A stretch of DNA of 64,000 nt from Pseudonocardiales bacterium. Its GTDB lineage: Bacteria; Actinomycetota; Actinomycetes; Mycobacteriales; Pseudonocardiaceae. The stretch lies in the NCBI GenBank assembly GCA_019243635.1, contig JAFAUB010000121.1:1-64000 (forward strand). The letters are read 5' to 3'. Shown here one piece after another: positions 43,824 through 52,108 of this stretch. Below the pieces are notes generated by a model. That model was given only the letters and a program-made list of their open reading frames with translations, ran no database searches and was not told the DNA's origin. A program made the translations under genes and the position numbers. Position 1 is the stretch's first letter; every line of letters begins with the position of its first letter.

Positions 43824-45287
43824 GTGACCTCAAGCCAGCAGATGCCGAACGTGAGGACGGCATTCGCGACTGTGCGCTCCCCTAACGGCTACCTCTCACT
43901 CGCTACGGCCGTACTGCTCGCCGCTACCGCACTCATGCCCCAGTTGTGGCGGACGCTGAACAGCGTGGCCGCCGAGCTGGCCGCAGTCGGCACGCTGGTG
44001 ACGCTGCTCCTTGTCTGGCTCATGAAACCTCACCACATCGGTCGTCACCGCGCAGACCAGCGCCACGGCACGGTCATCGCCGCTCGGTCAATCCTGCAGC
44101 TGGTCCTGCACCTCTGGCCGGTGGGGATCCTGACGCTGATCTATCCGATCGCCAGCCAGCGCATGGCGGGGACGGCAGTGGGTGGAGTGAGATTGACCTC
44201 GCTGCTGCTCGCCGTCGCGCTGACTGTTCCGTGGCTCAGCCAAGGCGTTTGTATGCCTCTGTATCGGGCGATCGGCCCACTGATTCATGATGGCGATATG
44301 GACAAGATACGGAGCGAATTCTGCGAGGTTTGGCCCTTGACCTTCGCGCAGTCACTGCCGACGATCTTGCTATTCGCCATTCCCGTCCAACTGGCCACGC
44401 AGTGGTCGATGAAGGCCATGTCGGCCTACGTCGGCCTGTGTGTGCTCGACCTCGCGTTCGCTCAGTCTCTTGTGCTGACCAACATGGGTCACCACCGCTT
44501 CGGCTGGGCGCTGGCGTGGACGGGCTATGCGGCCCCACTGCTCGTCTTCCCTACCGCGTGGTTCCTGCCACCGCTGCTCGGCCTGGTGCCGCACCTGGTC
44601 CTGCTGCACCGGTTCCTGCGCGTCCGGCTCATCGCGCTTGACCGCATAGACGTGCTCCGGGACGTTGTGCGCGGCCTGCTGCTCGGCTCGGTGCTGTGGG
44701 CCGATAAGCTGTTCTACTTTCTCAGAGACGCCAACCACTTCGCCGTCGAGACGGTTTTCCTGGCGCTGCTGCCCGCAGTACTCGCCTACAACTACTACTT
44801 CGTCCGGCTGGCGCCGGGGTTCGACTCCTCCGTCGCGTCCCTTCGGGCGGCCATGGAGAATGAGCCGATCAGCAGCCTCGGCAGGTACTCGCAGGAGTTA
44901 TTCGCGCTTGTCCAGACCTCGATCGTCCGCACCGCTCTCGCCGGCGCGCTGCTCTCCTTCGGCATCAGCTGGACTATGATCAACATCACGCCCGATCGCG
45001 CTGGCTTGATCGCTGGTGTGGCCACGGCGTCCTGGCTGTTCATGATGACCACGGTGCTGTGTTACAAGATCGACTACATCGGGGAGCATCGGGTCTCGCA
45101 GGGATTCAGCGGTGCGCACCTGGCCCTGTGTGGTGTGGCATTCGTTGCGATGCCCGCCGGACCGGCCCTGTACTTCGCGCTCGCCGGCATCGAGCTATTA
45201 CTCTTCTTCGTCGCTCTCCGGGCCTGCCTCACCTCGTGGCGTATGCCTGAATACACATTCTTCTGGCGCCATGCAACCGCCTGGTGA
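43824..45287 (+). CDS. PelG-like polysaccharide exporter/membrane protein
   Basis: 487 residues, about 12 hydrophobic segments, resembling PelG of the Pel exopolysaccharide system. The central signature GLLLGSVLWADKLFYFLRDANHFAVETVFLALLPAVLAYNYYFVRLAPGFD is the best-conserved part of that family. It would move the growing polymer through the membrane with PelF. GTG 43824 is used; ATG 43842 is an alternative. The PelF-like gene follows 89 bp later. Confidence 0.8.
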   Translation: MTSSQQMPNVRTAFATVRSPNGYLSLATAVLLAATALMPQLWRTLNSVAAELAAVGTLVTLLLVWLMKPHHIGRHRADQRHGTVIAARSILQLVLHLWPVGILTLIYPIASQRMAGTAVGGVRLTSLLLAVALTVPWLSQGVCMPLYRAIGPLIHDGDMDKIRSEFCEVWPLTFAQSLPTILLFAIPVQLATQWSMKAMSAYVGLCVLDLAFAQSLVLTNMGHHRFGWALAWTGYAAPLLVFPTAWFLPPLLGLVPHLVLLHRFLRVRLIALDRIDVLRDVVRGLLLGSVLWADKLFYFLRDANHFAVETVFLALLPAVLAYNYYFVRLAPGFDSSVASLRAAMENEPISSLGRYSQELFALVQTSIVRTALAGALLSFGISWTMINITPDRAGLIAGVATASWLFMMTTVLCYKIDYIGEHRVSQGFSGAHLALCGVAFVAMPAGPALYFALAGIELLLFFVALRACLTSWRMPEYTFFWRHATAW

Positions 45288-45376
45288 CCACCCTCCCGCA
45301 CCCAAGCCCCGGCTATCACAGTCGAGGACCCACGGCCACGACGTCCAACCCCTGAACCTTAGAGACGAAGGCGACC

Positions 45377-47059
45377 GTGATCGAGATTGCTGACGAGAAC
45401 GAGCTCCCTGACGTCGATGTGGCGATCGTCGCCGAGTCGACTTACCCTTTTCTCAAGGGTGGAGTATCAGCCGTCGTCCATGACATAGTGGAAGGCAATC
45501 CCGACCTGACCTTCGGCGTGATCCATATTTCATGGGACCGTGACAGGCCGGCGGTCGACCTCTACGGGGTACCGTCGAACGTGTTGTGGATCAAGACAGT
45601 CTATATCAGCATGCGTGAGCACCAGACCGACTTCATCCAGCTGCGCCCGAGGCACCTGCGCATGGGCAGCGCCGAGCGGTCTGAACTTGCGCACCAGCTG
45701 TTCGACGCACTCGAGGCGATCCTTGCCGGGGACATGAAGCCGGCCTGGCAGCTGTACGACGAAGGCCTGAACCCGCGCACTCGACGGTACCCCCTCTCGG
45801 CCTTGCTCGGCTCCGCCGAGTTCATGACCGCGCTGAGAGAACGAATGCCCGACATCGGGCTCCCGCTCACCGACGCCTTCTGGCTCATGCGCGAGTTCTT
45901 CTCTCTGGCGCACGCTCTGCTGAGCCGGCATTACCCGAAGGCCCGGGTTTACCACGCCCACACCACGGGCTATGCCTCGCTCGTCGGTGCCGCTGCGGCG
46001 CGGCAGCACGGCACATCCTTCCTGCTCACTGAGCATAACCTCTATGTCCGTGACACGGTTAACACGCTGCTTGAACGCAGCATGGCGCTGCCGGTCACCT
46101 CCCGCGACTGGCGGGAGCTCGATGTCACTCCCACTCAGCGGGCGTGGATGGCGTGGTGGATCGAGATGGGTCACTTCTGCTACCCCAGCGCGGCCCACAT
46201 CACCTACCTCTACCCGGACGCCATCGCGGAGGCAGCGGCTCTCGGCGCGCCGACAGACAATGTCTCCATCGTCCCCAACGGCATGCCGGTCAAGAATTTC
46301 GACAGCGTGTACAACCAGCGGCTACAAGCCCTCGAACAGATCCTTACCGGTGATGAGACCCGGATCTGGCGCTTGGTTTACATCGCCCGTGTCGTGCCCA
46401 TCAAAGGGTTGCTCCAGCTCATCCAGTCCGCCAGGCTCCTCCTCGACCGTGGCATCACGAACTGGCACCTGGACGTGCTCGGCCCCACCGACCACACGCC
46501 GACCTACTACGAGTCGTGCAAGGCCAAGATTGAAGAACTGGGGGTCGAGCGGTACCTCACCTTCCGCGGCACAGTCGACGTCCGCGCGATGCTCGGCGAC
46601 TTCGACCTCCTTGTGCTGCCGAGCTACAATGAGGGCCAGCCCATCGTCGTGCTTGAGGCGATGACCGTCGGCATGCCCACGGTCGGCACCTCGGTCGGCG
46701 GTATGCGCCAGCTCATCGGTGACCCACTGACCACCGAGGCCGGAATCACCTGGGGCTCCTGCGGGGTGCTCGTCAACCCGGACAACCTCATCGAAGGCAT
46801 GGCCGACGCCCTGCAGACCGTCCTCGCCGACCTCGACAGCTATGAGCAGCTCACCCGCAACGCACGAGGCCGGGTCGAACATTTCTTCCAGCTGCACGAC
46901 GCGATGCGGCAGTACAACAAGATATACAGGCAGCTCGGCGGCTTACGACCGATGGCCGAGCAGGCCGACCTCCTCCACCCCACCACGGCACCGCTGGCTC
47001 GCATGACGGCCGGCCTCACTACCCCGAAAACCACTCATGACCTGGCTACTGACCGGTAG
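45377..47059 (+). CDS. PelF-like cytoplasmic glycosyltransferase (GT4)
   Basis: 560 residues. The N-terminal DVAIVAESTYPFLKGGVSAVVHDIVEGNPDLTFGVIHIS and YHAHTTGYASLVGAAAARQHGTSFLLTEHNLYVRD are typical of PelF; the GT-B core has SIVPNGMPVKNF, YIARVVPIKGLLQLI and the donor-site EGQPIVVLEAMTVGMPTVGTSVGG. PelF polymerises UDP-sugars (GalNAc/GlcNAc in Pseudomonas Pel). GTG 45377 is the start. The 3' end overlaps a truncated galE. Confidence 0.85.
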   Translation: MIEIADENELPDVDVAIVAESTYPFLKGGVSAVVHDIVEGNPDLTFGVIHISWDRDRPAVDLYGVPSNVLWIKTVYISMREHQTDFIQLRPRHLRMGSAERSELAHQLFDALEAILAGDMKPAWQLYDEGLNPRTRRYPLSALLGSAEFMTALRERMPDIGLPLTDAFWLMREFFSLAHALLSRHYPKARVYHAHTTGYASLVGAAAARQHGTSFLLTEHNLYVRDTVNTLLERSMALPVTSRDWRELDVTPTQRAWMAWWIEMGHFCYPSAAHITYLYPDAIAEAAALGAPTDNVSIVPNGMPVKNFDSVYNQRLQALEQILTGDETRIWRLVYIARVVPIKGLLQLIQSARLLLDRGITNWHLDVLGPTDHTPTYYESCKAKIEELGVERYLTFRGTVDVRAMLGDFDLLVLPSYNEGQPIVVLEAMTVGMPTVGTSVGGMRQLIGDPLTTEAGITWGSCGVLVNPDNLIEGMADALQTVLADLDSYEQLTRNARGRVEHFFQLHDAMRQYNKIYRQLGGLRPMAEQADLLHPTTAPLARMTAGLTTPKTTHDLATDR

Positions 47060-47096
47060 CGCCGGTTACATCGGCTCACACATCGCGCGCTCCGCG
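47037..47096 (+). pseudogene. galE (UDP-glucose 4-epimerase) 5' stub
   Basis: ATG 47037 overlaps the PelF stop by 23 bases and encodes MTWLLTGSAGYIGSHIARS, the invariant nucleotide-binding start of UDP-sugar epimerases (GxxGYIGSH). After about 20 codons similarity ends and the frame runs antisense through the DUF397 gene. An epimerase at this spot would supply UDP-GalNAc to PelF, so a deletion has removed it and fused the locus to the XRE/DUF397 region. Confidence 0.7.
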
Positions 47097-47132
47097 CCAC
47101 CGGCCGCGCTGAACAATGACAGTCGGGACGGG

Positions 47133-47372
47133 TCAGGGGGTGAGGGTGGTGAGAAAGGCTTGCCAGGCGGGGGCAGGGACGGCGAGGGCGGGGCCGGCGG
47201 GGTTCTTGGAGTCGCGCACCAGGATGCCCTCCGACGCGGGCGCGACCTCGACGCAGTCACCTTGGTTCCCGCTGTAGCTGCTCGCGCGCCAGCCGACCTC
47301 GACGCAGGCACCGTGGCTCGCGCTGTAGCTGCTGGTGCGCCAGACGACTCCGCCCGGCTCAGGGGCGCTCAT
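47133..47372 (-). CDS. DUF397 protein with internal duplication
   Basis: 79 residues. DUF397 proteins are short partners of WhiJ-like XRE regulators. The signature W(R/H)xSSYSxxxGxCVEV occurs twice in tandem (WRTSSYSASHGACVEVG then WRASSYSGNQGDCVEVA), from a 51-bp duplication (47244-47345), followed by the usual VRDSKNPAGPAL and AWQAFL. ATG 47372 has GGAGG upstream. It overlaps the XRE gene's 3' end by 14 bases. Confidence 0.88.
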   Translation of the reverse strand: MSAPEPGGVVWRTSSYSASHGACVEVGWRASSYSGNQGDCVEVAPASEGILVRDSKNPAGPALAVPAPAWQAFLTTLTP

Positions 47373-48234
47373 CATGGTCCTCCCGATCCGCGGCGAGCCC
47401 GGTTGCCAGGGCGGCAATCAGCTTCATGGATTGTCCCTCACCCAGCGCTGTCTGCGCCAGTACCCGCAGGATGTGCTGGTAGGCGGCGATCTCCTCGGGC
47501 CGCTCCAGGAACAGGCAGGCGGTCTCGCCCTCCAGGTAGGCCACCGGCTTGAACTCGGCGAACTCCATCAGGATGAACGGCCCGGCGACGCCGGCGTGCC
47601 CGCCGCGCGCGGCGGGCACCACCCGCAGCGTCAGGTAGGAGCGCCGCGACATCCGCAGCAAGTGCTCCAGCTGCTCGGCCATCACCTCGCGCCCACCGAC
47701 CGGTAGCCGCAGCGCGAACTCGTGCAGGTAGTAGGTGAACCGCGCCGGGCGCTCCCGGCTGAACAGGCTCTGGCGGCCCAGCCGGGCGGCCACCCGGTCG
47801 TCGATCTCGCCCGGTGGAACGTTCCCGGCCTCCCGGATCAGCGCGCGGGCGTACTCGGCGGTCTGTAGCAGGCCGGGCACCACCATCGGCTGGAAGTCGC
47901 TGATCGCGATCGCCTTGTTCTCGTGGTCGATCAGCGTCATGAGCTGCTGGGGCAGCCGGGAGCCGTGCTGCTGGAACCAGCCCGGCGTGTCCTGCTCCCG
48001 GCACAGCGCGAGCAGCCGCTCCCGCTCGGGGCCCTTGACCTGGCAGGCCCCGAGGAACGCGGCGATGTCCACCTCGCTGGCACCGCGCTTGCCGGACAGC
48101 AGCATCGACACCATGCTCGGTGACACGTCGAGCCGCTGGGCGGCCTGCTTCCCGGTCAGTCCGGCCTTCTTCATCGCCTGGCGCAGCCCGTCACCCAGCT
48201 CCCGGCTGCGAATCGTCGGCTCACGATGCGGCAT
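47359..48234 (-). CDS. XRE-family helix-turn-helix regulator with DUF5753 (WhiJ-like)
   Basis: 291 residues: helix-turn-helix LRQAMKKAGLTGKQAAQRLDVSPSMVSMLLSGKRGAS near residues 18-55, then the DUF5753 domain (ISDFQPMVVPGLLQTAEYARAL; RFTYYLHEFALRLPVGG; LLRMSRRSYLTLRVVP; FLERPEEIAAY). In Streptomyces such regulators pair with DUF397 and affect development; some are proposed toxin-antitoxin-like pairs. The second ATG (48234) is best spaced from GGGAGGG. Three likely operator copies lie upstream. Confidence 0.9.
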   Translation of the reverse strand: MPHREPTIRSRELGDGLRQAMKKAGLTGKQAAQRLDVSPSMVSMLLSGKRGASEVDIAAFLGACQVKGPERERLLALCREQDTPGWFQQHGSRLPQQLMTLIDHENKAIAISDFQPMVVPGLLQTAEYARALIREAGNVPPGEIDDRVAARLGRQSLFSRERPARFTYYLHEFALRLPVGGREVMAEQLEHLLRMSRRSYLTLRVVPAARGGHAGVAGPFILMEFAEFKPVAYLEGETACLFLERPEEIAAYQHILRVLAQTALGEGQSMKLIAALATGLAADREDHDERP

Positions 48235-48266
48235 GATCATCCCTCCCGGCGGCAGAGCGTAAAGCG

Positions 48267-48336
48267 CACCATGGTGAAATTCAATTCAGCACACCAGGTT
48301 CACCAATGGTGAATATCTTGTGTGACCATAGGTGAA
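48267..48336. promoter_or_regulatory. Cluster of GGTGAA-type operator copies in the XRE divergent region
   Basis: CACCATGGTGAA (48267-48278), the perfect palindrome TTCACC-AAT-GGTGAA (48299-48313) and ACCATAGGTGAA (48325-48336) stand about 29 bp apart within an AT-rich stretch. They are likely binding sites of the XRE protein, controlling itself and the plus-strand gene at 48395. Confidence 0.65.
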
Positions 48337-48394
48337 GCGGTTGCCTGGTTGTCAGCGGGGCACGAGACCTCGCCGCAACTCGGGGAGGTATCGA

Positions 48395-48733
48395 TTGGGC
48401 ACGCTCTCACCCGCAGTCGCCGCCGCGTTCCGGAGGCTGCGCGACGATCTCTGTCGCCACCTGGACGAGGCGGAGTGCCTGGTAGATCAGGACGATGAAT
48501 GGTCTCGGGGCGACGTGGCGACCGCGCGCAAGCTGATCAACGGCCTGGTGGTGGTCCTGCGTGGGCTGCTGACCGAGCACACCCTGCAGCACAGCGGTGA
48601 CTGTCGGACCTGCGTCGTGGCGTGGCCCTGCCCGGTGTTCACGACCGTCCACGTGCTCATGAAGGACCCGCAACGCCAGTTCCCGGCGCTCGTCTTCCGT
48701 TCCCAGGGCATTCGAACCAAGGGCACTGGGTGA
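48395..48733 (+). CDS. Conserved hypothetical protein beside the XRE regulator
   Basis: 112 residues from TTG 48395, chosen because GGGGAGG lies six bases before it; the frame is open to GTG 48332. A helical protein (AAAFRRLRDDLCRHLDEAECLVD; ATARKLINGLVVVLRGLLTEH) ending with CRTCVVAWPCPVFTTVHVLMKDPQRQF, a three-Cys pattern (CxxC...C) that could bind metal. Such proteins occur beside DUF397/XRE genes in Pseudonocardiales. Function unknown. Confidence 0.72.
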   Translation: MGTLSPAVAAAFRRLRDDLCRHLDEAECLVDQDDEWSRGDVATARKLINGLVVVLRGLLTEHTLQHSGDCRTCVVAWPCPVFTTVHVLMKDPQRQFPALVFRSQGIRTKGTG

Positions 48734-48746
48734 TCTTCGGGTGGGC

Positions 48747-51700
48747 TCATCGGAAGTCGCAGGAGCGTGAGCGCGCCCGCAGGTTCAGCGCCGCGGCGTG
48801 CTCAGCCAGGACGTTGGTCACCCCCTGCGCGGTCTGCAGCCGGCCGCGTAGCAGCAGCGCCGGGCAGGCCCGCACGATGGTGCGGTAGCGCACCCAGAAA
48901 CCCGGCGAGCAGATCACGTTCACCATGCCGGTCTCGTCCTCCAGGTTGAGGAAGGTGACCCCGCCCGCGGTGGCCGGGCGCTGCCGGTGGGTCACCGCGC
49001 CGGCGACCAGGACCCGCTGCCCGTCCCCCCGCTCCCGCAGCCGCGCGGCGGGCACCACGCCCAGCCTGTCCAGCTCGGCCCGGAGGAACTGGGTGGGGAA
49101 GCTGTCCGGCGAGACCCCGGTGGCCCAGACGTCGGCCGCGGCGAGCTCCAGCGCGCTCATCCCGGGCAGCGGGGGGGCGACGATCCCCACCGCGGTGCCG
49201 GGCAGCCGGTCCGGGCGCTGCGCGGCCACCGCTCCGGCGGACCACAGCGCCTGCCGGCGCCCGCAGGTGAACCGGTCGAACGCCCCACCGGTGGCCAACG
49301 CCTCGGCCTGGGCGGTGCTCAGCCCCACCCGGTGCGCGACGTCAGCGATGTCGCGGTAGCCGCCGTGCGCCTCTCGCTCCCGCACCAGCCGGGTGGCCAG
49401 CGGCCGGCCCACCGTGCGCAGCATGGCCAGCCCCAGCCGCACCGCCTGCTCCGGCGCCCCCTCCGCAACCGGTTCCAGCCCCGCGTGCACCCCACTGGCG
49501 TTGATGTCCGGGCCTCGGACAACAACGCCGTGACGCCTCGCGTCGGCGATCAGGGACTGCGGGGAGTAGAAACCCATCGGCTGGGCTCGCAGCAGGGCGG
49601 CGCAGAACGCCGCCGGGTAGTGGTGCTTGAACCAGGCGCTGTAGTACACCAGCGAGGCGAAGCTGATCGCGTGGCTTTCCGGGAAACCGAAGTCGGCGAA
49701 GGCCAACAGCTTGGCGTAGATCTTCTCGGCGAGCTCGCCGGTGATGCCGTGGCGGGCCATCCCGTCGAACAGCCGCCCACGCAGGCGCTCCATCCGCTCG
49801 GTGGACCGCTTGGCGCCCATCGCGCGGCGCAGCTCGTCGGCCTCGGCGGCGGAGAAGCCGGCGACGTCGATGGCCATCTGCATCAGCTGTTCCTGGAACA
49901 GCGGCACCCCCAGCGTCTTGCGCAGCGCGTTCGCCAGCCGCGGGTGGTCGTAGTCCCAGGCCTCCCGGCCGTTGCGGCGCCGGATGTAGGGGTGCACCGA
50001 GCCGCCCTGGATCGGGCCGGGGCGGATCAGCGCCACCTCGACCACCAGGTCGTAGAAGCAGCGTGGTCGCAGCCGGGGCAGGGTGGCCATCTGCGCGCGG
50101 GACTCCACCTGGAACACCCCGACTGAATCGGCCCTGGCCAGCATCGCATAGACGGCCGGGTCGGTGGGCTGCAGGTCTGACAGCTGCACCCGGTGCCGGT
50201 AGTGGCGGGCCACCAGATCGACCGCATAGTGCAGCGCGGAGAGCATGCCGAGCCCGAGCAGGTCGAACTTGACCAGACCAGCCGTCGCGCAGTCGTCCTT
50301 GTCCCACTGCACCACCGAGCGGTGCTCCATCCGTGCCCACTCCACCGGGCAGACCTCGGCCACCGGACGGGAGCAGATCACCACCCCACCGGAGTGGATG
50401 CCCAAGTGCCTCGGGAACCCCTCCAGCTCGGCGGCCAGCACCAGCACCGGTTCGGGGATATCGGTCTCCGGGGTAGCCCCACCGGTGGGTCGCGGCGGTC
50501 CCCACCGGTCGATCTGCCTGCTCCAGGCGTCCTGGGCGCCGGTCGAGTAGCCCAGCGCCTTGGCCATGTCCCGCACCGCCGAGCGGGCCCGGTAAGTGAT
50601 CACGTTGGCGACCTGGGCAGCGCGGTCGCGACCGTAGGTGTCGTAGACATACTGGATGACCTCCTCGCGCCGGTCGGACTCGATGTCCAGGTCGATGTCG
50701 GGGTAGCCGTCCCGATCCGGGGCGAGGAACCGTTCGAAGAGCAGGTCCATCGCCACCGCGTCGACACTCGTGATGCCCAGCGCGTAGCAGACCGCGGAGT
50801 TGGCCGCCGAGCCGCGACCCTGACAGAAGATGCCGGCCCGTCGGCAGAACCCCACGATGTCGTGGACGATGAGGAAGTAGCCGGAGAAGTTCCTCCCCCC
50901 GATGACGGCCAGCTCGTGCTCGATCTGGTGGTAGGCACCGGGGCGCTCGTCGTAGCTGCCGTACCGGGTGGCCGCGCCGAGCCAGGTGAGCTCGCGCAGC
51001 CAGCCGGCCTCGGTGTGCGGGCCGGGGACGGCGAACGGCGGCAGGTCCGGCGCCACCAGGCGCAGGTCGAAGGCGCACTCCCGGCCCAGCGCGGCGGCCC
51101 GCTCGACCGCCCCGGGCCAGCGGGCGAACCGGTCGGCCATCTCGGCGCCGGAGCGTAGGTGCGCCGTTGCCGCGGCCGGCAGCCAGCCGTCCATCTCGTC
51201 CAGGCTGCGCCGGGCCCGGACCGCAGCGAGCGCGGTGGCCAGCCGGTGCCGGAACGGGGTGGCGTAGTGCGCGGTGGTAGTGGCGACGGTATCCAGCCCG
51301 TGCGCCGCGGCCAGCGTGGCGAGCTCGTCGTTACGCTCGGTGTCCTCCGCCAGGCCGTTGGCGGTGAGCTCGACGACGACGTGGTCGGAGCCGAACAGCT
51401 CGGTCAGCCGGCGTAGCTGCGTGGCCGCGGCGGCCGGACCTGCACGCGCCAGTGCCCGACGCACCGCTGCCTTGCGGCAACCGGTGAGCACCACCCAGTG
51501 CCCGCCCGCAGCGGTGGCTACCGCGTCGAGGTCGTAGACCGGCCTGCCCTTCTCCTTTCCGGCGAGCTGGGCGTCACTGATCACCCGGGACAGCCGGCGG
51601 TAACCCTCGGGATCGCGGGCCAGCACGAGCAGGTGCTCACCCTCCGGGTCCGGTATTCCGTTCTGTGGCGCGGTGAGGCCGAGGCTGAACTCGGCCCCGA

Positions 51701-52100
51701 ACACGGTCTTGACGCCCAGCTCACGGGCCGCCTCGGCAAAGCGCACCACCCCGTACATCCCGTCGTGGTCGGTGATCGCGATCGCGTCCAACCCCAGCCG
51801 GGCCGCCTCCTCGACCAGCTCCTCTGGGTGGCTGGCCCCGTCCAGGAAACTGAAGTTGGAGTGGCAGTGCAGCTCGGCGTAGGGAGTGCGCGGCTGGGTC
51901 TCCGTGGCCTGAACCGCGAACTGGGTCTCCGGGGTCGGGGTCTCGGGGGTCGGGGTCTCGGGGGTCAGGGTCTCCGGGATCGGGGTCTCGGGGGTCAGGG
52001 TCTCCGCGACCTGGACCGGCGTTAGCGGCGACGGCTCATACCCGGACAGTGCCCGCTCCCGGTCCGCCCACCGCACCGGCGGGTTGTTCCAGCCCATCAC
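48747..52100 (-). CDS. dnaE2: Error-prone DNA polymerase DnaE2
   Basis: 1117 residues, the catalytic polymerase of the actinobacterial mutasome, which copies damaged templates with ImuA' and ImuB. PHP domain LHCHSNFSFLDGASHPEELVEEAARLG near residue 80; C-family palm DGYPDIDLDIESDRREEVIQYVY with catalytic Asp; GRGSAANSAVCYALGIT; C-terminal OB fold (VLVAGAVTHRQRPATAGGVTFLNLEDETGMVNVI). ATG 52100 has GTGGGAGAG upstream and lies 9 bp behind the HNH gene, so both share one message. Residues about 30-60 are a TPETPTPET repeat (51917-52005). Confidence 0.95.
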   Translation of the reverse strand: MMGWNNPPVRWADRERALSGYEPSPLTPVQVAETLTPETPIPETLTPETPTPETPTPETQFAVQATETQPRTPYAELHCHSNFSFLDGASHPEELVEEAARLGLDAIAITDHDGMYGVVRFAEAARELGVKTVFGAEFSLGLTAPQNGIPDPEGEHLLVLARDPEGYRRLSRVISDAQLAGKEKGRPVYDLDAVATAAGGHWVVLTGCRKAAVRRALARAGPAAAATQLRRLTELFGSDHVVVELTANGLAEDTERNDELATLAAAHGLDTVATTTAHYATPFRHRLATALAAVRARRSLDEMDGWLPAAATAHLRSGAEMADRFARWPGAVERAAALGRECAFDLRLVAPDLPPFAVPGPHTEAGWLRELTWLGAATRYGSYDERPGAYHQIEHELAVIGGRNFSGYFLIVHDIVGFCRRAGIFCQGRGSAANSAVCYALGITSVDAVAMDLLFERFLAPDRDGYPDIDLDIESDRREEVIQYVYDTYGRDRAAQVANVITYRARSAVRDMAKALGYSTGAQDAWSRQIDRWGPPRPTGGATPETDIPEPVLVLAAELEGFPRHLGIHSGGVVICSRPVAEVCPVEWARMEHRSVVQWDKDDCATAGLVKFDLLGLGMLSALHYAVDLVARHYRHRVQLSDLQPTDPAVYAMLARADSVGVFQVESRAQMATLPRLRPRCFYDLVVEVALIRPGPIQGGSVHPYIRRRNGREAWDYDHPRLANALRKTLGVPLFQEQLMQMAIDVAGFSAAEADELRRAMGAKRSTERMERLRGRLFDGMARHGITGELAEKIYAKLLAFADFGFPESHAISFASLVYYSAWFKHHYPAAFCAALLRAQPMGFYSPQSLIADARRHGVVVRGPDINASGVHAGLEPVAEGAPEQAVRLGLAMLRTVGRPLATRLVREREAHGGYRDIADVAHRVGLSTAQAEALATGGAFDRFTCGRRQALWSAGAVAAQRPDRLPGTAVGIVAPPLPGMSALELAAADVWATGVSPDSFPTQFLRAELDRLGVVPAARLRERGDGQRVLVAGAVTHRQRPATAGGVTFLNLEDETGMVNVICSPGFWVRYRTIVRACPALLLRGRLQTAQGVTNVLAEHAAALNLRARSRSCDFR
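51917..52005. repeat. 15-bp in-frame minisatellite at the DnaE2 N terminus
   Basis: About six units close to GGGGTCGGGGTCTCG (minus strand encodes TPETP/TLTPE). It sits before the PHP domain, in a part of the protein that is variable between species. Confidence 0.85.
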
Positions 52101-52108
52101 TCTCCCAC

